From contig CAKZLK010000043.1 of NCBI GenBank assembly GCA_937125455.1, forward strand, positions 1-64,000: a DNA stretch of 64,000 nucleotides. The letters are read 5' to 3'. The notes below the pieces were generated by a model. That model did no database searches, had not been told where the DNA came from, and saw only the letters and a program-made list of their open reading frames with translations. The position numbers were made by a program, and so were the translations under genes. Of the stretch, positions 8,573 to 17,413 are shown piece after piece; within the stretch, counting starts at the first letter, position 1; each line of letters opens with the position of its first letter. This stretch comes from an uncultured Aequorivita sp. Its GTDB lineage: Bacteria; Bacteroidota; Bacteroidia; Flavobacteriales; Flavobacteriaceae.

Positions 8573-10009
8573 TTAAAATTTTAATTCGCTAGCAGGAACG
8601 CCAAAGTAAAGCTCCAAAACTTTCAATTTAAAAATATATTCAAATTTAGTTCTGTTTTCTTCAATTTTTGCATTATCATATCGCAATTTTGATTGGCTAA
8701 AATCGAAGGCGTTTGTAAGCCCCACATCGTAACGATCTTTTGCGTATTGATAGGCGAGTTCCTGAGACTCCAATGCTACGGTAGCAGCTTGATAAGCTTT
8801 TTGCGCTCCGTTTGCATCAACGTATGCTTGATAAACGTTGGATTCTAAATCTAGTTTTGCTTGCTCTAGCTGGTACTCAGTTCTCTTTAAATTGATTTTG
8901 TTTCTTTTTACGTTATTCCTTACTGATAATCCATTAAAAATAGGCACATTTAGTTGAATTCCGTATGAAATTCCGTCGTTTAAGTAAAGTTGCTCTGTGT
9001 AAGGAAGAGCAGAAGTTGAAGTTAAAGCATAATTTGGTGCTACAACCACATCTCCAGTAGCTTCAACAATGCCAATGGGCTGAGTTGGTTGGTCTGGATC
9101 TATACCCCCTTGAAGTATCCTCTCTGCATCAGATTCTCTAGTGTTGTAATTTATAAAACCCGTTAAAGATGGATAATAGTCGCTTCTTGCCAATTGTAAG
9201 TCTTTCTTGGCTAGTGCAACATTTTCTTCAGCAATTTTTACTTCGGAACGATTTTCTTGTGCCGCTTGAATAATTTCCTCTACTGGTTTTTGAACTATAT
9301 CATTTTGTATTATTTCATATCCTTCATCTACAACATCAAAATTTTCATAATCTTTTATAAGAAGTAATTGCGCTAAGTTTATCAGTGAAATCCTAACGGT
9401 ATTTTCGGCTACTGCAATTTTCTGCTTCTCACTAGCATCGGTAGCTTTTATTTCTAAAAGGTCCCCTCGTGGAAGCACTCCGGCATCCACAAGATCATTG
9501 GTTCTTTGCAACTGCTCCAAAGTAACAACGTTTTGAGATTTTGCTACATTCAGGTTGGCTTTGTTTAATAGTATTTGAAGATATGCATTAGCCACTAGCA
9601 GAGAAATATCATCCTTCATTTTATCCAAATTGTACTGTGCAGCAAGTCTTGAAATTTCCGCACGTTGGCTAGTTCTTATATTTCGGAGTCCGTTAAAAAG
9701 GGAAATTCCCGCAGTAAGATTATAAGAAGAGTTACGCGTTGTTTGTGATTGTAACACGCCAGTGGTTACATTTTGCGTCAACCCTGTATTCCAGGAGTTT
9801 GAGGCCGAACCATTTAGTGTTGGCAAATAGTTGCCAAAGGCATCTTTTTTTGCCAGTTCTGCAGTTTCGTAATCTAATTCGCTTTGCTTTACGGAAATAT
9901 TATTTTCCAGTGCATGATTCACACATTCTTCTAGTGTCCATTTTTTAGTTTGAGCACTCAATGAAATGTTTAGTATCAAAAAAAAGAAAGGGATTGCTAT
10001 CTTCTTCAT
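8573..10009 (-). CDS. TolC family outer-membrane efflux protein
   Basis: The 478-residue protein starts at the ATG at 10009 and has the signal peptide MKKIAIPFFFLILNISLSAQ, followed by WTLEECVNHALENNISVKQSELD, the classic TolC-family N-terminus. Two homologous halves follow, each with long helices (QTTRNSSYNLTAGISLFNGLR and ISYGIQLNVPIFNGLSVRNNV). An in-frame ATG 159 bp upstream would place 53 non-signal residues before the signal peptide, so it is rejected. TolC trimers form the outer-membrane duct for tripartite export. The gene sits between two HlyD adaptor genes on the same strand. Confidence 0.92.
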   Translation of the reverse strand: MKKIAIPFFFLILNISLSAQTKKWTLEECVNHALENNISVKQSELDYETAELAKKDAFGNYLPTLNGSASNSWNTGLTQNVTTGVLQSQTTRNSSYNLTAGISLFNGLRNIRTSQRAEISRLAAQYNLDKMKDDISLLVANAYLQILLNKANLNVAKSQNVVTLEQLQRTNDLVDAGVLPRGDLLEIKATDASEKQKIAVAENTVRISLINLAQLLLIKDYENFDVVDEGYEIIQNDIVQKPVEEIIQAAQENRSEVKIAEENVALAKKDLQLARSDYYPSLTGFINYNTRESDAERILQGGIDPDQPTQPIGIVEATGDVVVAPNYALTSTSALPYTEQLYLNDGISYGIQLNVPIFNGLSVRNNVKRNKINLKRTEYQLEQAKLDLESNVYQAYVDANGAQKAYQAATVALESQELAYQYAKDRYDVGLTNAFDFSQSKLRYDNAKIEENRTKFEYIFKLKVLELYFGVPASELKF

Positions 10010-10122
10010 AAGTTTTTCTATTGTTAAATAAGTCTTTTGTATTTCGATTGCGTTACAAAATTTATCTACTAATTTTTTAATCAGATTTTTATTCAAAAAA
10101 ATTTTAAGAAGGTTGAAACAAT

Positions 10123-11292
10123 TTACCTTCTGCCGTCTGCAGATGCTGCTGGTTTTAATTGGTTCCATACTTTAATATTATCATCCTTGGAAACACCGCT
10201 TTTCACTTCCACATCTATACCATCACTTACCCCTAACTCTACATCGCGTCTTTCAAATTTTTGATCACCAACCATAACCTCCACAAAAGGCTTTTCTGTT
10301 TTAGGGTCAAATTGAACCAAGGCTTCTTTTATAATAAGCACATTTTCTGCTTTGGCTAAAATAATGGAAGCATTTGCACTTAAACCAGCACGGATAAACG
10401 TATTTGTGGTATCCAAATGTTTCATCGTTCCCTTTATCTCAAATTGAATGGCGCCATTTTCATCAACCCCTTTTGGGGCGATGTAATCCAAATTTGCATC
10501 AAAAGTTTCATCGGGAATCGCTCCCACTGTAATTTCTAGTGGAAGGCCTTCCTTTATTTTTCCAACTTCACTTTCATCCACTTTTCCTTCAAAAATCATT
10601 TTATCTACATCAGCCAAAGTTGCTATGGTGGTACCATCATTAAAATTATTAGCTTCAATAACCTGATTTCCGGTTTTTACGGGAATATCCAAAACCATAC
10701 CCGAAACTGTTGCACGAATTTCGGTATTTGCCGAAGAACCCATACCGCTAGTGGTTCCCGTTTTTACAATATCATAATTCTGGTTTGCCGCTGTTAGGCC
10801 AACTTGTTCCTGCTTCAATTTTTGTTGTGCTTGATCGTAAGCTAATTGTGCAGTATCAAATTCATTGGCGGAAATAACGCCTTTTTCAAACAATTCTTTT
10901 TGTCTGTTATAAATACTTTTTTGATTTTCAAAAGCAAGCCGCGCTGTTTCAACCTGTGTTCGAACGTTGTTGATGTTGTTTTTAGCACTGTTTAAAGACG
11001 AAACATTCGGAACCACTTTTACTTTTGCTATCAAATCGCCCGCTTTTACAATGTTGCCCGCTTCCACAAATATTTCATCAATAATCCCAGAAATATTGGG
11101 TTTTATAAGCACTTCTTCTTTCGGAACAATACTCCCAGTGGCTACGGTTTTCTTTACAATTGAACCCATCGTAGGCTTTTCAGTTTGATAAACCACCGGA
11201 TCTTCAATGTTTTTTGAATAGAGCCAGTACATAGAAGCCACAAATAGTACTGCAATTGTGACAAGGATGATTATGGTTTTAGTTTTTTTCAT
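10123..11292 (-). CDS. HlyD/MacA-type periplasmic adaptor (first of two)
   Basis: This 389-residue membrane-fusion protein has an N-terminal anchor (IIILVTIAVLFVASMYWLY), lipoyl half motifs (VLIKPNISGIIDEIFVEAGNIVKAGDLIAKVKV and EIRATVSGMVLDIPVKTGNQV) and a coiled-coil hairpin at about residues 100-170. Its closest functional analogy is MacA, because the same operon encodes a MacB-like ATPase and permeases. It differs considerably from the second adaptor at 7290-8570. The gap of 113 bp to tolC is the widest inside the 10.1-7.3 kb group, which could mark a junction between two originally separate units. Confidence 0.9.
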   Translation of the reverse strand: MKKTKTIIILVTIAVLFVASMYWLYSKNIEDPVVYQTEKPTMGSIVKKTVATGSIVPKEEVLIKPNISGIIDEIFVEAGNIVKAGDLIAKVKVVPNVSSLNSAKNNINNVRTQVETARLAFENQKSIYNRQKELFEKGVISANEFDTAQLAYDQAQQKLKQEQVGLTAANQNYDIVKTGTTSGMGSSANTEIRATVSGMVLDIPVKTGNQVIEANNFNDGTTIATLADVDKMIFEGKVDESEVGKIKEGLPLEITVGAIPDETFDANLDYIAPKGVDENGAIQFEIKGTMKHLDTTNTFIRAGLSANASIILAKAENVLIIKEALVQFDPKTEKPFVEVMVGDQKFERRDVELGVSDGIDVEVKSGVSKDDNIKVWNQLKPAASADGRR

Positions 11293-11327
11293 TTTTTTGA
11301 TTGTTGTAATTATTTTCTAATTGATGG

Positions 11328-11771
11328 TTATTGTTTTTTTAATATTTGGGAGTCATGCCCCAACAGTTCCAGATGTTTAATTTTATGATACGTTAATGCC
11401 AAAGTGATGCAATGTTTTAACTCTGTTACAGGTATTTCTTCATTTAATTTGAAAAAGATTGCTCTATTTTTTTCAAAGTTGAATTTGTCTTTATAAATTT
11501 TTTTAAATGTCGGCACTAATTTAGAAGTGCATTTAAAATAGATTGCAAATTGATCGGGGTTTTTCGCTTTCCAATCAATACGTAATGTGCTTCCATATTT
11601 TGTTAAATAACTCGGTTCTCCCCATTTAAGTGTTTCTTCGAGTTTTTCTAGTCCTTCGGTTTCAATTGCAGTTTGAAGAACCAATTCTCTAAGTTGAAGC
11701 ATTTGTTTCTTAACCACTTTGGGATAGTTTTTAAAAACTTCATTAACCTTTAGATCGCTTGTCAATTCCAT
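11328..11771 (-). CDS. DUF1801 family protein
   Basis: A 147-residue cytoplasmic protein with the DUF1801/YdhG-like pattern: LKWGEPSYLTKYGSTLRIDWKAKNPDQFAIYFKCTSKLVPTFKKI. The fold is related to the frataxin-like YjbR/CyaY superfamily; the molecular function is not established. It lies between a permease gene (10 bp downstream of its stop) and an adaptor gene in the export operon. No transport role is apparent from the sequence, and it may be a passenger. Confidence 0.8.
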   Translation of the reverse strand: MELTSDLKVNEVFKNYPKVVKKQMLQLRELVLQTAIETEGLEKLEETLKWGEPSYLTKYGSTLRIDWKAKNPDQFAIYFKCTSKLVPTFKKIYKDKFNFEKNRAIFFKLNEEIPVTELKHCITLALTYHKIKHLELLGHDSQILKKQ

Positions 11772-11781
11772 AATCGTTTCT

Positions 11782-13053
11782 TTATTCCGTTCTCAAAGCT
11801 TCAACTGGTTTTACTTTTATTGCGTTTTGTGCAGGAATCAATCCTGCCAAAAGTCCTGAAACTATCAAGATAGTCAACGCTATAGCCACAACGCCTATAT
11901 TAACGGATGGATTGGCAAACATCATCTCGCTAGTGTCCATTCCATTAAGTTTATAATTCACGAACCAAAGTAGTAGAGTTGCCAAAACAATTCCAGCCAT
12001 TCCAGAAATGATTGTTAGGAATATAGATTCCAACAATATTTGTGCGCGAATACTCCAGGGTGTTGCGCCCAATGCACGGCGGATGCCAATTTCCTTGGTA
12101 CGTTCTTTTACCACAATTAACATAATATTACTGATGCCTATAATTCCAGACAAAAGCACTAAAATTCCAACAAAGTAAGCAACCGCGTTTAGTGCAATAA
12201 ACAATCCGTTTATCTTGCTAAATTCCTGATAGAGATCAAAACTCCCAATGGCGCGATCGTCGTTTGGATTAATGGTATGTCGTGTTTTTATAACGTCAAA
12301 AATTTGTGATTTCAAGTTTGTAATTGAATAATCATCTTGCGCTGTAATGGCCATCCAGCCAATGATATCGCCCATATTAAAGGCTTGTGAAAATGATGTG
12401 AACGGAACATATATTTCCTTTTGCATTTCTTCCGGATCTCCATTATTTCCTTTCTTTTTATAGGTTCCAACGACCATAAAATTTACTCCGTTTATTTTAA
12501 TGTAGGAACCTAGTACCTCTTCATTCGGTTCATATAATGCGCTTTGAACACCACTTCCAATAATGGCAACTTTGCGTTTTTCATTAATGTCAGAATAATT
12601 TACAAACCTCCCGGAAGTAATATCCATGGGCTGCTGTTGGATTATTTCGGGATAATCGCCGTAAACGTTAAAAGCACCTGTTTGAAGCCCCCGTACAACA
12701 TTATTGCTACCACGGAAACCTCCCAATTGATTTCTTGGGGATACAAAACGAAGTCCCTCCACATTCTGCTTTATGGCCGGAACATCATCTGTTTTAAAGT
12801 TGTACCTACGACCTTTTGGCAAACCCTTGTATGGTTGTGATGCAGTTTGGGACCACATAAACATGGAGTTTGTGGCCATTCCGTTAAATCCCTGTTTTAC
12901 TCCATTTTCTAAACCATTGCCTGCTGCGAGTAAAATCACTAAAATAAATATTCCCCACAGCACCCCAAAGGCGGTCATTACCGTCCTAAACCAATTGCTG
13001 CTAAGTGCTTCAATGATTTCTGCCCAACTGTCCCTGCTGAATATTTTACTCAT
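11782..13053 (-). CDS. MacB-like ABC transporter permease (second)
   Basis: A 423-residue FtsX/MacB-type permease. It has one N-terminal transmembrane helix (TVMTAFGVLWGIFILVILLAAG), a large periplasmic MacB-PCD domain (about residues 45-275) and three C-terminal helices. The cytoplasmic loop VKERTKEIGIRRALGA couples to the ATPase, and the terminus is AIKVKPVEALRTE. It is paralogous to the gene immediately upstream, overlapping it by 8 bp, and the two probably form a heterodimer around one ATPase dimer. MacB-type complexes work as mechanotransmitters, exporting lipophilic or peptide substrates through TolC. The substrate is unknown. Confidence 0.92.
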   Translation of the reverse strand: MSKIFSRDSWAEIIEALSSNWFRTVMTAFGVLWGIFILVILLAAGNGLENGVKQGFNGMATNSMFMWSQTASQPYKGLPKGRRYNFKTDDVPAIKQNVEGLRFVSPRNQLGGFRGSNNVVRGLQTGAFNVYGDYPEIIQQQPMDITSGRFVNYSDINEKRKVAIIGSGVQSALYEPNEEVLGSYIKINGVNFMVVGTYKKKGNNGDPEEMQKEIYVPFTSFSQAFNMGDIIGWMAITAQDDYSITNLKSQIFDVIKTRHTINPNDDRAIGSFDLYQEFSKINGLFIALNAVAYFVGILVLLSGIIGISNIMLIVVKERTKEIGIRRALGATPWSIRAQILLESIFLTIISGMAGIVLATLLLWFVNYKLNGMDTSEMMFANPSVNIGVVAIALTILIVSGLLAGLIPAQNAIKVKPVEALRTE

Positions 13054-14290
13054 CCCGTAAAGCTTCTATAGGTTTGATATTTGCAGCACGATAGGCGGGA
13101 AAAAAACCTGCAATTGCCCCAGCAACCACTAGTATTATAACAGTCGTAATTGCTACCGAAAAATCCACTGAAGGATTGCGGATATAGTCTGTTTCAATAA
13201 ACGGCCCCACAAGTTGCAATAAAAATAAACTGAGTATAAGCCCAACAAATCCAGCAATTGTCGTTACAAATATGGACTCGTGCAATATCATTCCAATAAT
13301 AGACCAAGGCTGCGCACCAATTGCCTTGCGAACGCCAATCTCTTTAGTGCGTTCTTTAACTATGATGAGCATAATGTTACTAACACCTACAATTCCTGCA
13401 ATTATGGTACAAATTCCCACTCCCCAAAAAAACCAACGGATCATCTTGTTGAGATCGTAAAACTTTTTAGCATTTTCCAGAGTATTATTAACGTTTACAG
13501 CTCTTTCATCTGTTGGTGCAATGGTATGCTTGGCTTTTAAATCTGCTTCCAATTGTGCTGAAAAAGCCTCGGAAGCAGCCAAAGCATCTTCATAGTTATC
13601 TTGTTTTTGGAGTGTAAAAGCCAATGAACGAAGTTTATCGCCAGCATTGTAAACCCTTTGCGCTGTAGTTAGGGGAATAAATATCCGGGTTTCTTCACGC
13701 TCACCTCCTGGATCCGTATAGATGCCAACAACTTTAAATTTTATTCCAGCGATTTCAATATATTCGCCAACTGCATTTTTATCTTTAAAAAGGTCTAAAT
13801 AAACTTGATTGCCTATTATGGCTACTTTTTCAAAATTATTTAAGTCGTTTTGGTTTATGAATCTTCCAGTTACCAATGTTTCGTTTTCCAAAAATTGATA
13901 ATCGCCACGAACTCCTTCTACTCTATAACTGCCTGTCTCTTTTTTGTAATTGGTCAATTGTCCCCATCTGCTGTAAACCCCAGATTTAAGCTCTAAAATG
14001 TCACTATTTTTATTAACTGCCATTTCATAATCGCGATTGTCCATTTCAATATTTCGACCTGGATTAAGCCCCTTGTATTGAACTGAAGTTATATTAGTCC
14101 AAACGCTAATTCGGTTAGTAGCATCATTTTCAAATTCTTTTGCTACACCATTTGACATTCCTTGTCCGATAGCCAATAGGATTACCAAAATAAAAATACC
14201 AGAAGCCACGGAAAGACCCGTTAAAAAAGTTCGTAGTTTGTTTTTACGAATTGCTTCAAATATTTCCTGCCATCGTTCAATATTAAACAT
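13046..14290 (-). CDS. MacB-like ABC transporter permease (first)
   Basis: A 414-residue permease with the same topology as its neighbour: an N-terminal helix (TFLTGLSVASGIFILVILLAIG), a periplasmic domain, three C-terminal helices and the coupling motif VKERTKEIGVRKAIGAQPWS. It ends in ANIKPIEALRDE. It overlaps the ATPase gene by 8 bp and the second permease by 8 bp, which implies translational coupling of all three. Confidence 0.92.
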   Translation of the reverse strand: MFNIERWQEIFEAIRKNKLRTFLTGLSVASGIFILVILLAIGQGMSNGVAKEFENDATNRISVWTNITSVQYKGLNPGRNIEMDNRDYEMAVNKNSDILELKSGVYSRWGQLTNYKKETGSYRVEGVRGDYQFLENETLVTGRFINQNDLNNFEKVAIIGNQVYLDLFKDKNAVGEYIEIAGIKFKVVGIYTDPGGEREETRIFIPLTTAQRVYNAGDKLRSLAFTLQKQDNYEDALAASEAFSAQLEADLKAKHTIAPTDERAVNVNNTLENAKKFYDLNKMIRWFFWGVGICTIIAGIVGVSNIMLIIVKERTKEIGVRKAIGAQPWSIIGMILHESIFVTTIAGFVGLILSLFLLQLVGPFIETDYIRNPSVDFSVAITTVIILVVAGAIAGFFPAYRAANIKPIEALRDE

Positions 14291-14990
14291 AGGCTTCCGA
14301 TTTTGCCCGAACTTGAGTGACTACTGAATCGTCAATAATCAAACCATCTTTTAGGTTTACAATACGCTTTGTCATATGCGCAATGTCGTCTTCATGGGTA
14401 ACTATGAGAATTGTTTTCCCTTCATCGTTGATGCCTTGAATTAGTTCCATTACTTCGTATGAAGTTTTGGTGTCTAACGCCCCTGTAGGTTCATCAGCAA
14501 GCAATACTTTTGGATCGCTTGCTAAAGCGCGAGCAATGGCTACACGCTGTTTTTGTCCTCCAGAAAGCTCATTAGGAAGGTGTGAAGCCCAATCTGCCAA
14601 TCCAACTTTTTCAAGATAATGCATTGCTTTTTCAGTACGGATATTTCGTTTTACACCCTGGTAATAAAGCGGCATCGACACATTGTCCAAAGCAGATTTA
14701 TAATTAATTAGGTTGAAAGATTGAAAAATAAATCCTAAAAATTTGTTTCGGTAGCGTGCTGCAACTTTTTCATTCAGATTTTTTATCAGCGTTCCATCCA
14801 GTGTGTATGTGCCTTCATCTGCTTCGTCAAGAATTCCGAGTATGTTAAGTAAAGTTGATTTTCCGGAACCAGAAGAGCCCATTATGGAAACCATTTCGCC
14901 TTCAGCAACTGAAAAGTTTATACCTTTTAAGACATGAAGTGAATTCTTGCCCATATGATATGATTTATGTAAGTTTTTGATCTCTATCAT
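14283..14990 (-). CDS. ABC transporter ATPase of the MacB/LolD type
   Basis: The 235-residue ATPase has Walker [10 protein letters not shown] (residues 38-46), Q-loop FIFQSFNLI, signature [15 protein letters not shown], Walker [13 protein letters not shown] and switch histidine in IVTHE. The family powers substrate extraction from the inner membrane with MacB/LolCE-type permeases. It is the first gene of the leftward operon ATPase-permease-permease-DUF1801-HlyD-TolC-HlyD-tsaB. No convincing TTG-N20-TAnnTTTG promoter was found just upstream. Confidence 0.95.
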   Translation of the reverse strand: MIEIKNLHKSYHMGKNSLHVLKGINFSVAEGEMVSIMGSSGSGKSTLLNILGILDEADEGTYTLDGTLIKNLNEKVAARYRNKFLGFIFQSFNLINYKSALDNVSMPLYYQGVKRNIRTEKAMHYLEKVGLADWASHLPNELSGGQKQRVAIARALASDPKVLLADEPTGALDTKTSYEVMELIQGINDEGKTILIVTHEDDIAHMTKRIVNLKDGLIIDDSVVTQVRAKSEAYV

Positions 14991-15129
14991 TGCGAAAATT
15001 GTTGGAATACAAAATAAAGTGGAAATACCCTTCCAAATGTGAAATTCTTGTTAAGACTTGAAAAGATTATGGTTCTCGGTTTTTAATAAGACTCTAAAAA
15101 CCATTAGATGTTACAGTAAAAAGAAAAAA

Positions 15130-15366
15130 TTACTCAATTTCTTGGGAACGTGCTTTTTTTCGGCTTCTGTAGATTGCATAGCCAACACCGCCTATAAGCA
15201 AGTAGGGAAATATCATCAAATACACGATTCCATTGTTGATTCCCTTGGCAGCATGTCCTCCATCTTCGCTTTCCAAAACGGCTCTGCACATTGCACACTG
15301 TGCTTCTGCAGGAACTACTGCAAAGAGAAATAAAATTAAAGTTAAAACAATAAGTTTTGTTTTCAT
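15130..15366 (-). CDS. Small CxMC membrane protein of the oxidase-assembly cluster
   Basis: A 78-residue protein with a signal peptide (MKTKLIVLTLILFLFAVVPAEAQ), then CAMCRAVLES with cysteines at 24 and 27 at the start of the mature protein. A glycine-rich linker, one transmembrane helix (GIVYLMIFPYLLIGGVGYAIY) and a basic cytoplasmic tail follow. The topology puts the two-cysteine motif in the periplasm. It follows DUF420/CtaM and SCO on the same strand. The cysteine-methionine-cysteine arrangement and the neighbours suggest copper handling or a redox role in oxidase assembly; that is inference. Confidence 0.72.
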   Translation of the reverse strand: MKTKLIVLTLILFLFAVVPAEAQCAMCRAVLESEDGGHAAKGINNGIVYLMIFPYLLIGGVGYAIYRSRKKARSQEIE

Positions 15367-15438
15367 TATAATAATCTTTTAAAGGGAAATCATCCCTCTA
15401 GATAGTCCCCTTAAAGGGAGTACTTTTTTTACATTCAA

Positions 15439-15966
15439 TCAATAATAAGGAGATATCATTAAATAAACAATCACTCCAGTTACTGCAACATAAAGCCACA
15501 GTGGATAAGTTATACGGGCAATCTTTCGGTGTTTATAAAATTGTCCGGAAATAGCCCGAACATAGGTTATCAATACAAAAGGTATAACGATAACCGATAA
15601 TAAAATATGCGTTAACAATATAAAATAATACACATATCGCACCATTCCTTCACCTCCATAGGGTGTTGAATCTGATGTCATATGGTAAGTTACATACATT
15701 GCCAAAAATAACACAGAACAGATGATTGCGGTTTTCATTAAGCGCTCGTGGGCTTTTCTGTTTCCCTTTCTAATTTGATAAACCGCCGTTACTAAAAGAA
15801 TAGCGGTAATTCCATTGATGGTTGCATAGATTGGCGGCAAAAAACCCAAACGTTCAACGCCTGGTATTCTTACAGAAAACAAGACAGCAACCACTACGGG
15901 AATTGCAACGGATAGGATCCATATCCAGATGTTGTATTTTTTAGTATTATCGATTGAAGTCTGCAT
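15439..15966 (-). CDS. DUF420 membrane protein (CtaM-like oxidase assembly factor)
   Basis: At 175 residues, with five predicted transmembrane segments, it shows the DUF420 pattern: RKGNRKAHERLMKTAIICSVLFLAMYVTYH in the middle and ILLSVIVIPFVLITYVRAISGQFYKHRKIARITYPLWLYVAVTGVIVY near the end, with histidines that could bind heme or metal. DUF420/CtaM in Firmicutes is required for active aa3-type oxidase. The gene lies 3 bp after the SCO gene's stop and belongs to the same unit. Confidence 0.88.
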   Translation of the reverse strand: MQTSIDNTKKYNIWIWILSVAIPVVVAVLFSVRIPGVERLGFLPPIYATINGITAILLVTAVYQIRKGNRKAHERLMKTAIICSVLFLAMYVTYHMTSDSTPYGGEGMVRYVYYFILLTHILLSVIVIPFVLITYVRAISGQFYKHRKIARITYPLWLYVAVTGVIVYLMISPYY

Positions 15967-15969
15967 TTG

Positions 15970-16593
15970 TTATAAAAGTTTTTTGATATCTTCCTTCAAC
16001 ATTTGAATTCCTTTGTCTTCCAATCCATCGTAGTAAATAATTGGATTTCCGTTTTCATCTTTGCGGGAACGGATGTTGCCATGTTGGTCTATCAGTGCAA
16101 AAAATCCAGAGTGTTCAAATCCGCTTTCCTCTTCTGTAGCTTCCCCTACATAAATATTAAAACCTTCATTGGCGAGTTTAAATATTTTTTCCTTATCACC
16201 TGTTAATAGATGCCACTGGGGTTTGGTAATTCCTTTGTTTTGGGCGTATTCCTTTAAAACTTCTGGAGTATCTTGCACGGGATCGATAGAAAACGAAGCA
16301 ATAGCAACTTTTGGGTTACCCAAAAATTCATCTTGAATCTTAATCATATTTTCAGTCATAATTGGGCAGATGCTCGGACAAGTGGTAAAGAAAAATTCAA
16401 CAACATACACCTTATCTTCAAAATCTTTGTTTGTTATTGTTTTTCCGTTCTGATCTGTAAAACTGAAAGCTGGCACAGCCCCCATAGTTTCAAGCTCTGG
16501 TTTTGATAATGTATTAATGATTTTTGGCACTGCCCAAATACCAAAGATCAAAATGATAAACGAAATACCTATGTATGAATAATTCTTTTTCAT
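15970..16593 (-). CDS. SCO1/SenC family copper chaperone
   Basis: SCO proteins deliver copper to, or reduce, the CuA site of cytochrome oxidase subunit II. The 207-residue protein has an N-terminal anchor helix (IGISFIILIFGIWAVPKII) and a thioredoxin fold with the copper-binding TCPSICP motif (C72 and C76). The third copper ligand is H161 in GFEHSGFFALID. The length is typical. The gene lies between a cysteine-free relative upstream and DUF420 downstream. Confidence 0.94.
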   Translation of the reverse strand: MKKNYSYIGISFIILIFGIWAVPKIINTLSKPELETMGAVPAFSFTDQNGKTITNKDFEDKVYVVEFFFTTCPSICPIMTENMIKIQDEFLGNPKVAIASFSIDPVQDTPEVLKEYAQNKGITKPQWHLLTGDKEKIFKLANEGFNIYVGEATEEESGFEHSGFFALIDQHGNIRSRKDENGNPIIYYDGLEDKGIQMLKEDIKKLL

Positions 16594-16635
16594 TGAATCC
16601 CAATTAATTTTTTTATTGAATTTTTCCTCGCTGTG

Positions 16636-17280
16636 CTATATTTCGCGGTTAGAGTTATATTTCTTCAAAGCGCGTCTGTATTCTGCCAAAAGCACTTTTA
16701 CGTCATCGCTCATTTTGTTGTTTATTTCTGCTATGGTACTGGAATCAAAACCGTACATCACTCCTTCGTCCTCATCATCATCCCTACCGCGAAGGTTTCG
16801 TTCTTTATCGATTATAAAAACATAGGGCGTGGACAAATTGGAATCCAACTCAATATTGGATTTTAGGGAATGAAAAACACGGTTTATATCCTCATCAGCA
16901 CCGAAAGCGAAAAACCATGAATCCAAGGGTGCTATCTGTTTTAGTTTTTCTTCAATATTTCTAGCTTGTGGCTCGGTTCCTTCAGGCAAAAGAATGACAA
17001 ATTGAAACTCTTTAAACTCGTGGTCTTTGCTGTATATTTTATGGGCCAAATTGTAGGCATATGCCCTGTGTGCCTCCAAGTCGCTACCAAAAAAACCTAA
17101 TACTGTAATTCGATCTTTTAGCTGAACTGGTTTTCCCTCAAGGGTTTTAAAACCATCCAACTCTTCCACAGAAGGGGTCAACACCGGCAAAGGCTTAAAA
17201 TAGTTGGTGCTCATCGCAAAAAAAATGTATGCCGTTATGGGCAGTATAAACAGGATGCCAAGGACTATATACTTTTTCAT
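16636..17280 (-). CDS. SCO-like thioredoxin-fold protein lacking all cysteines
   Basis: A 214-residue protein with an N-terminal membrane anchor (MKKYIVLGILFILPITAYIFFA) and a SCO-like fold. It has DGFKTLEGKPVQLKDRITVLGFFG where SCO has ...DFEDKVYVVEFFF, and TPYVFIIDKERNLRGRDDD where SCO has FFALIDQHGNIRSRKDE. The copper-binding CxxxC is replaced by GSDLEAH (residues 65-71), and the whole protein contains no cysteine. It cannot be a canonical copper or thiol-disulfide protein. It is preceded by a very good promoter and heads the SCO-DUF420-CxMC unit, so a scaffolding or regulatory part in oxidase assembly is plausible. Confidence 0.75.
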   Translation of the reverse strand: MKKYIVLGILFILPITAYIFFAMSTNYFKPLPVLTPSVEELDGFKTLEGKPVQLKDRITVLGFFGSDLEAHRAYAYNLAHKIYSKDHEFKEFQFVILLPEGTEPQARNIEEKLKQIAPLDSWFFAFGADEDINRVFHSLKSNIELDSNLSTPYVFIIDKERNLRGRDDDEDEGVMYGFDSSTIAEINNKMSDDVKVLLAEYRRALKKYNSNREI

Positions 17281-17302
17281 TTTTGCGCTTTTTTTGCTTT
17301 TG

Positions 17303-17333
17303 CAAAAATACAGGGTAAAAGGGGGTTAGGCAA
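17303..17333 (-). promoter_or_regulatory. Promoter of the SCO-like/SCO/DUF420 unit
   Basis: Read on the minus strand, TTG (17331-17333) is exactly 20 bp from TATTTTTG (17303-17310), a full match to TAnnTTTG. The ATG at 17280 is 22 bp further on. Confidence 0.75.
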
Positions 17334-17366
17334 TTTTTTGGGTGTTAATTTTAAAAACATAACCAT

Positions 17367-17393
17367 AAAAAAAGCCCTCCAAAAGAGGGCTTT
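17367..17393 (-). terminator. Terminator after the subunit IV gene
   Basis: On the minus strand the arms AAAGCCCTC and GAGGGCTTT enclose a short loop and are followed by a run of T. It separates the ctaB/subunit III/subunit IV unit from the SCO-like unit, which has its own promoter. Confidence 0.85.
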
Positions 17394-17413
17394 CAAAATA
17401 TTTCAATATTGTT

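Noticed and set aside
10010-10168. N-terminal extension of the TolC gene starting at 10168
   Set aside because: It would place 53 non-signal residues before a clear signal peptide and overlap the upstream adaptor gene; the ATG at 10009 gives a normal exported protein.
15367-15438. Possible terminator or attenuator between DUF420 and the CxMC gene (CCCTTTAAGGGG and nearby GGGA/TCCC)
   Set aside because: Several weak overlapping pairings exist, none with a strong stem followed by a T run on the minus strand.
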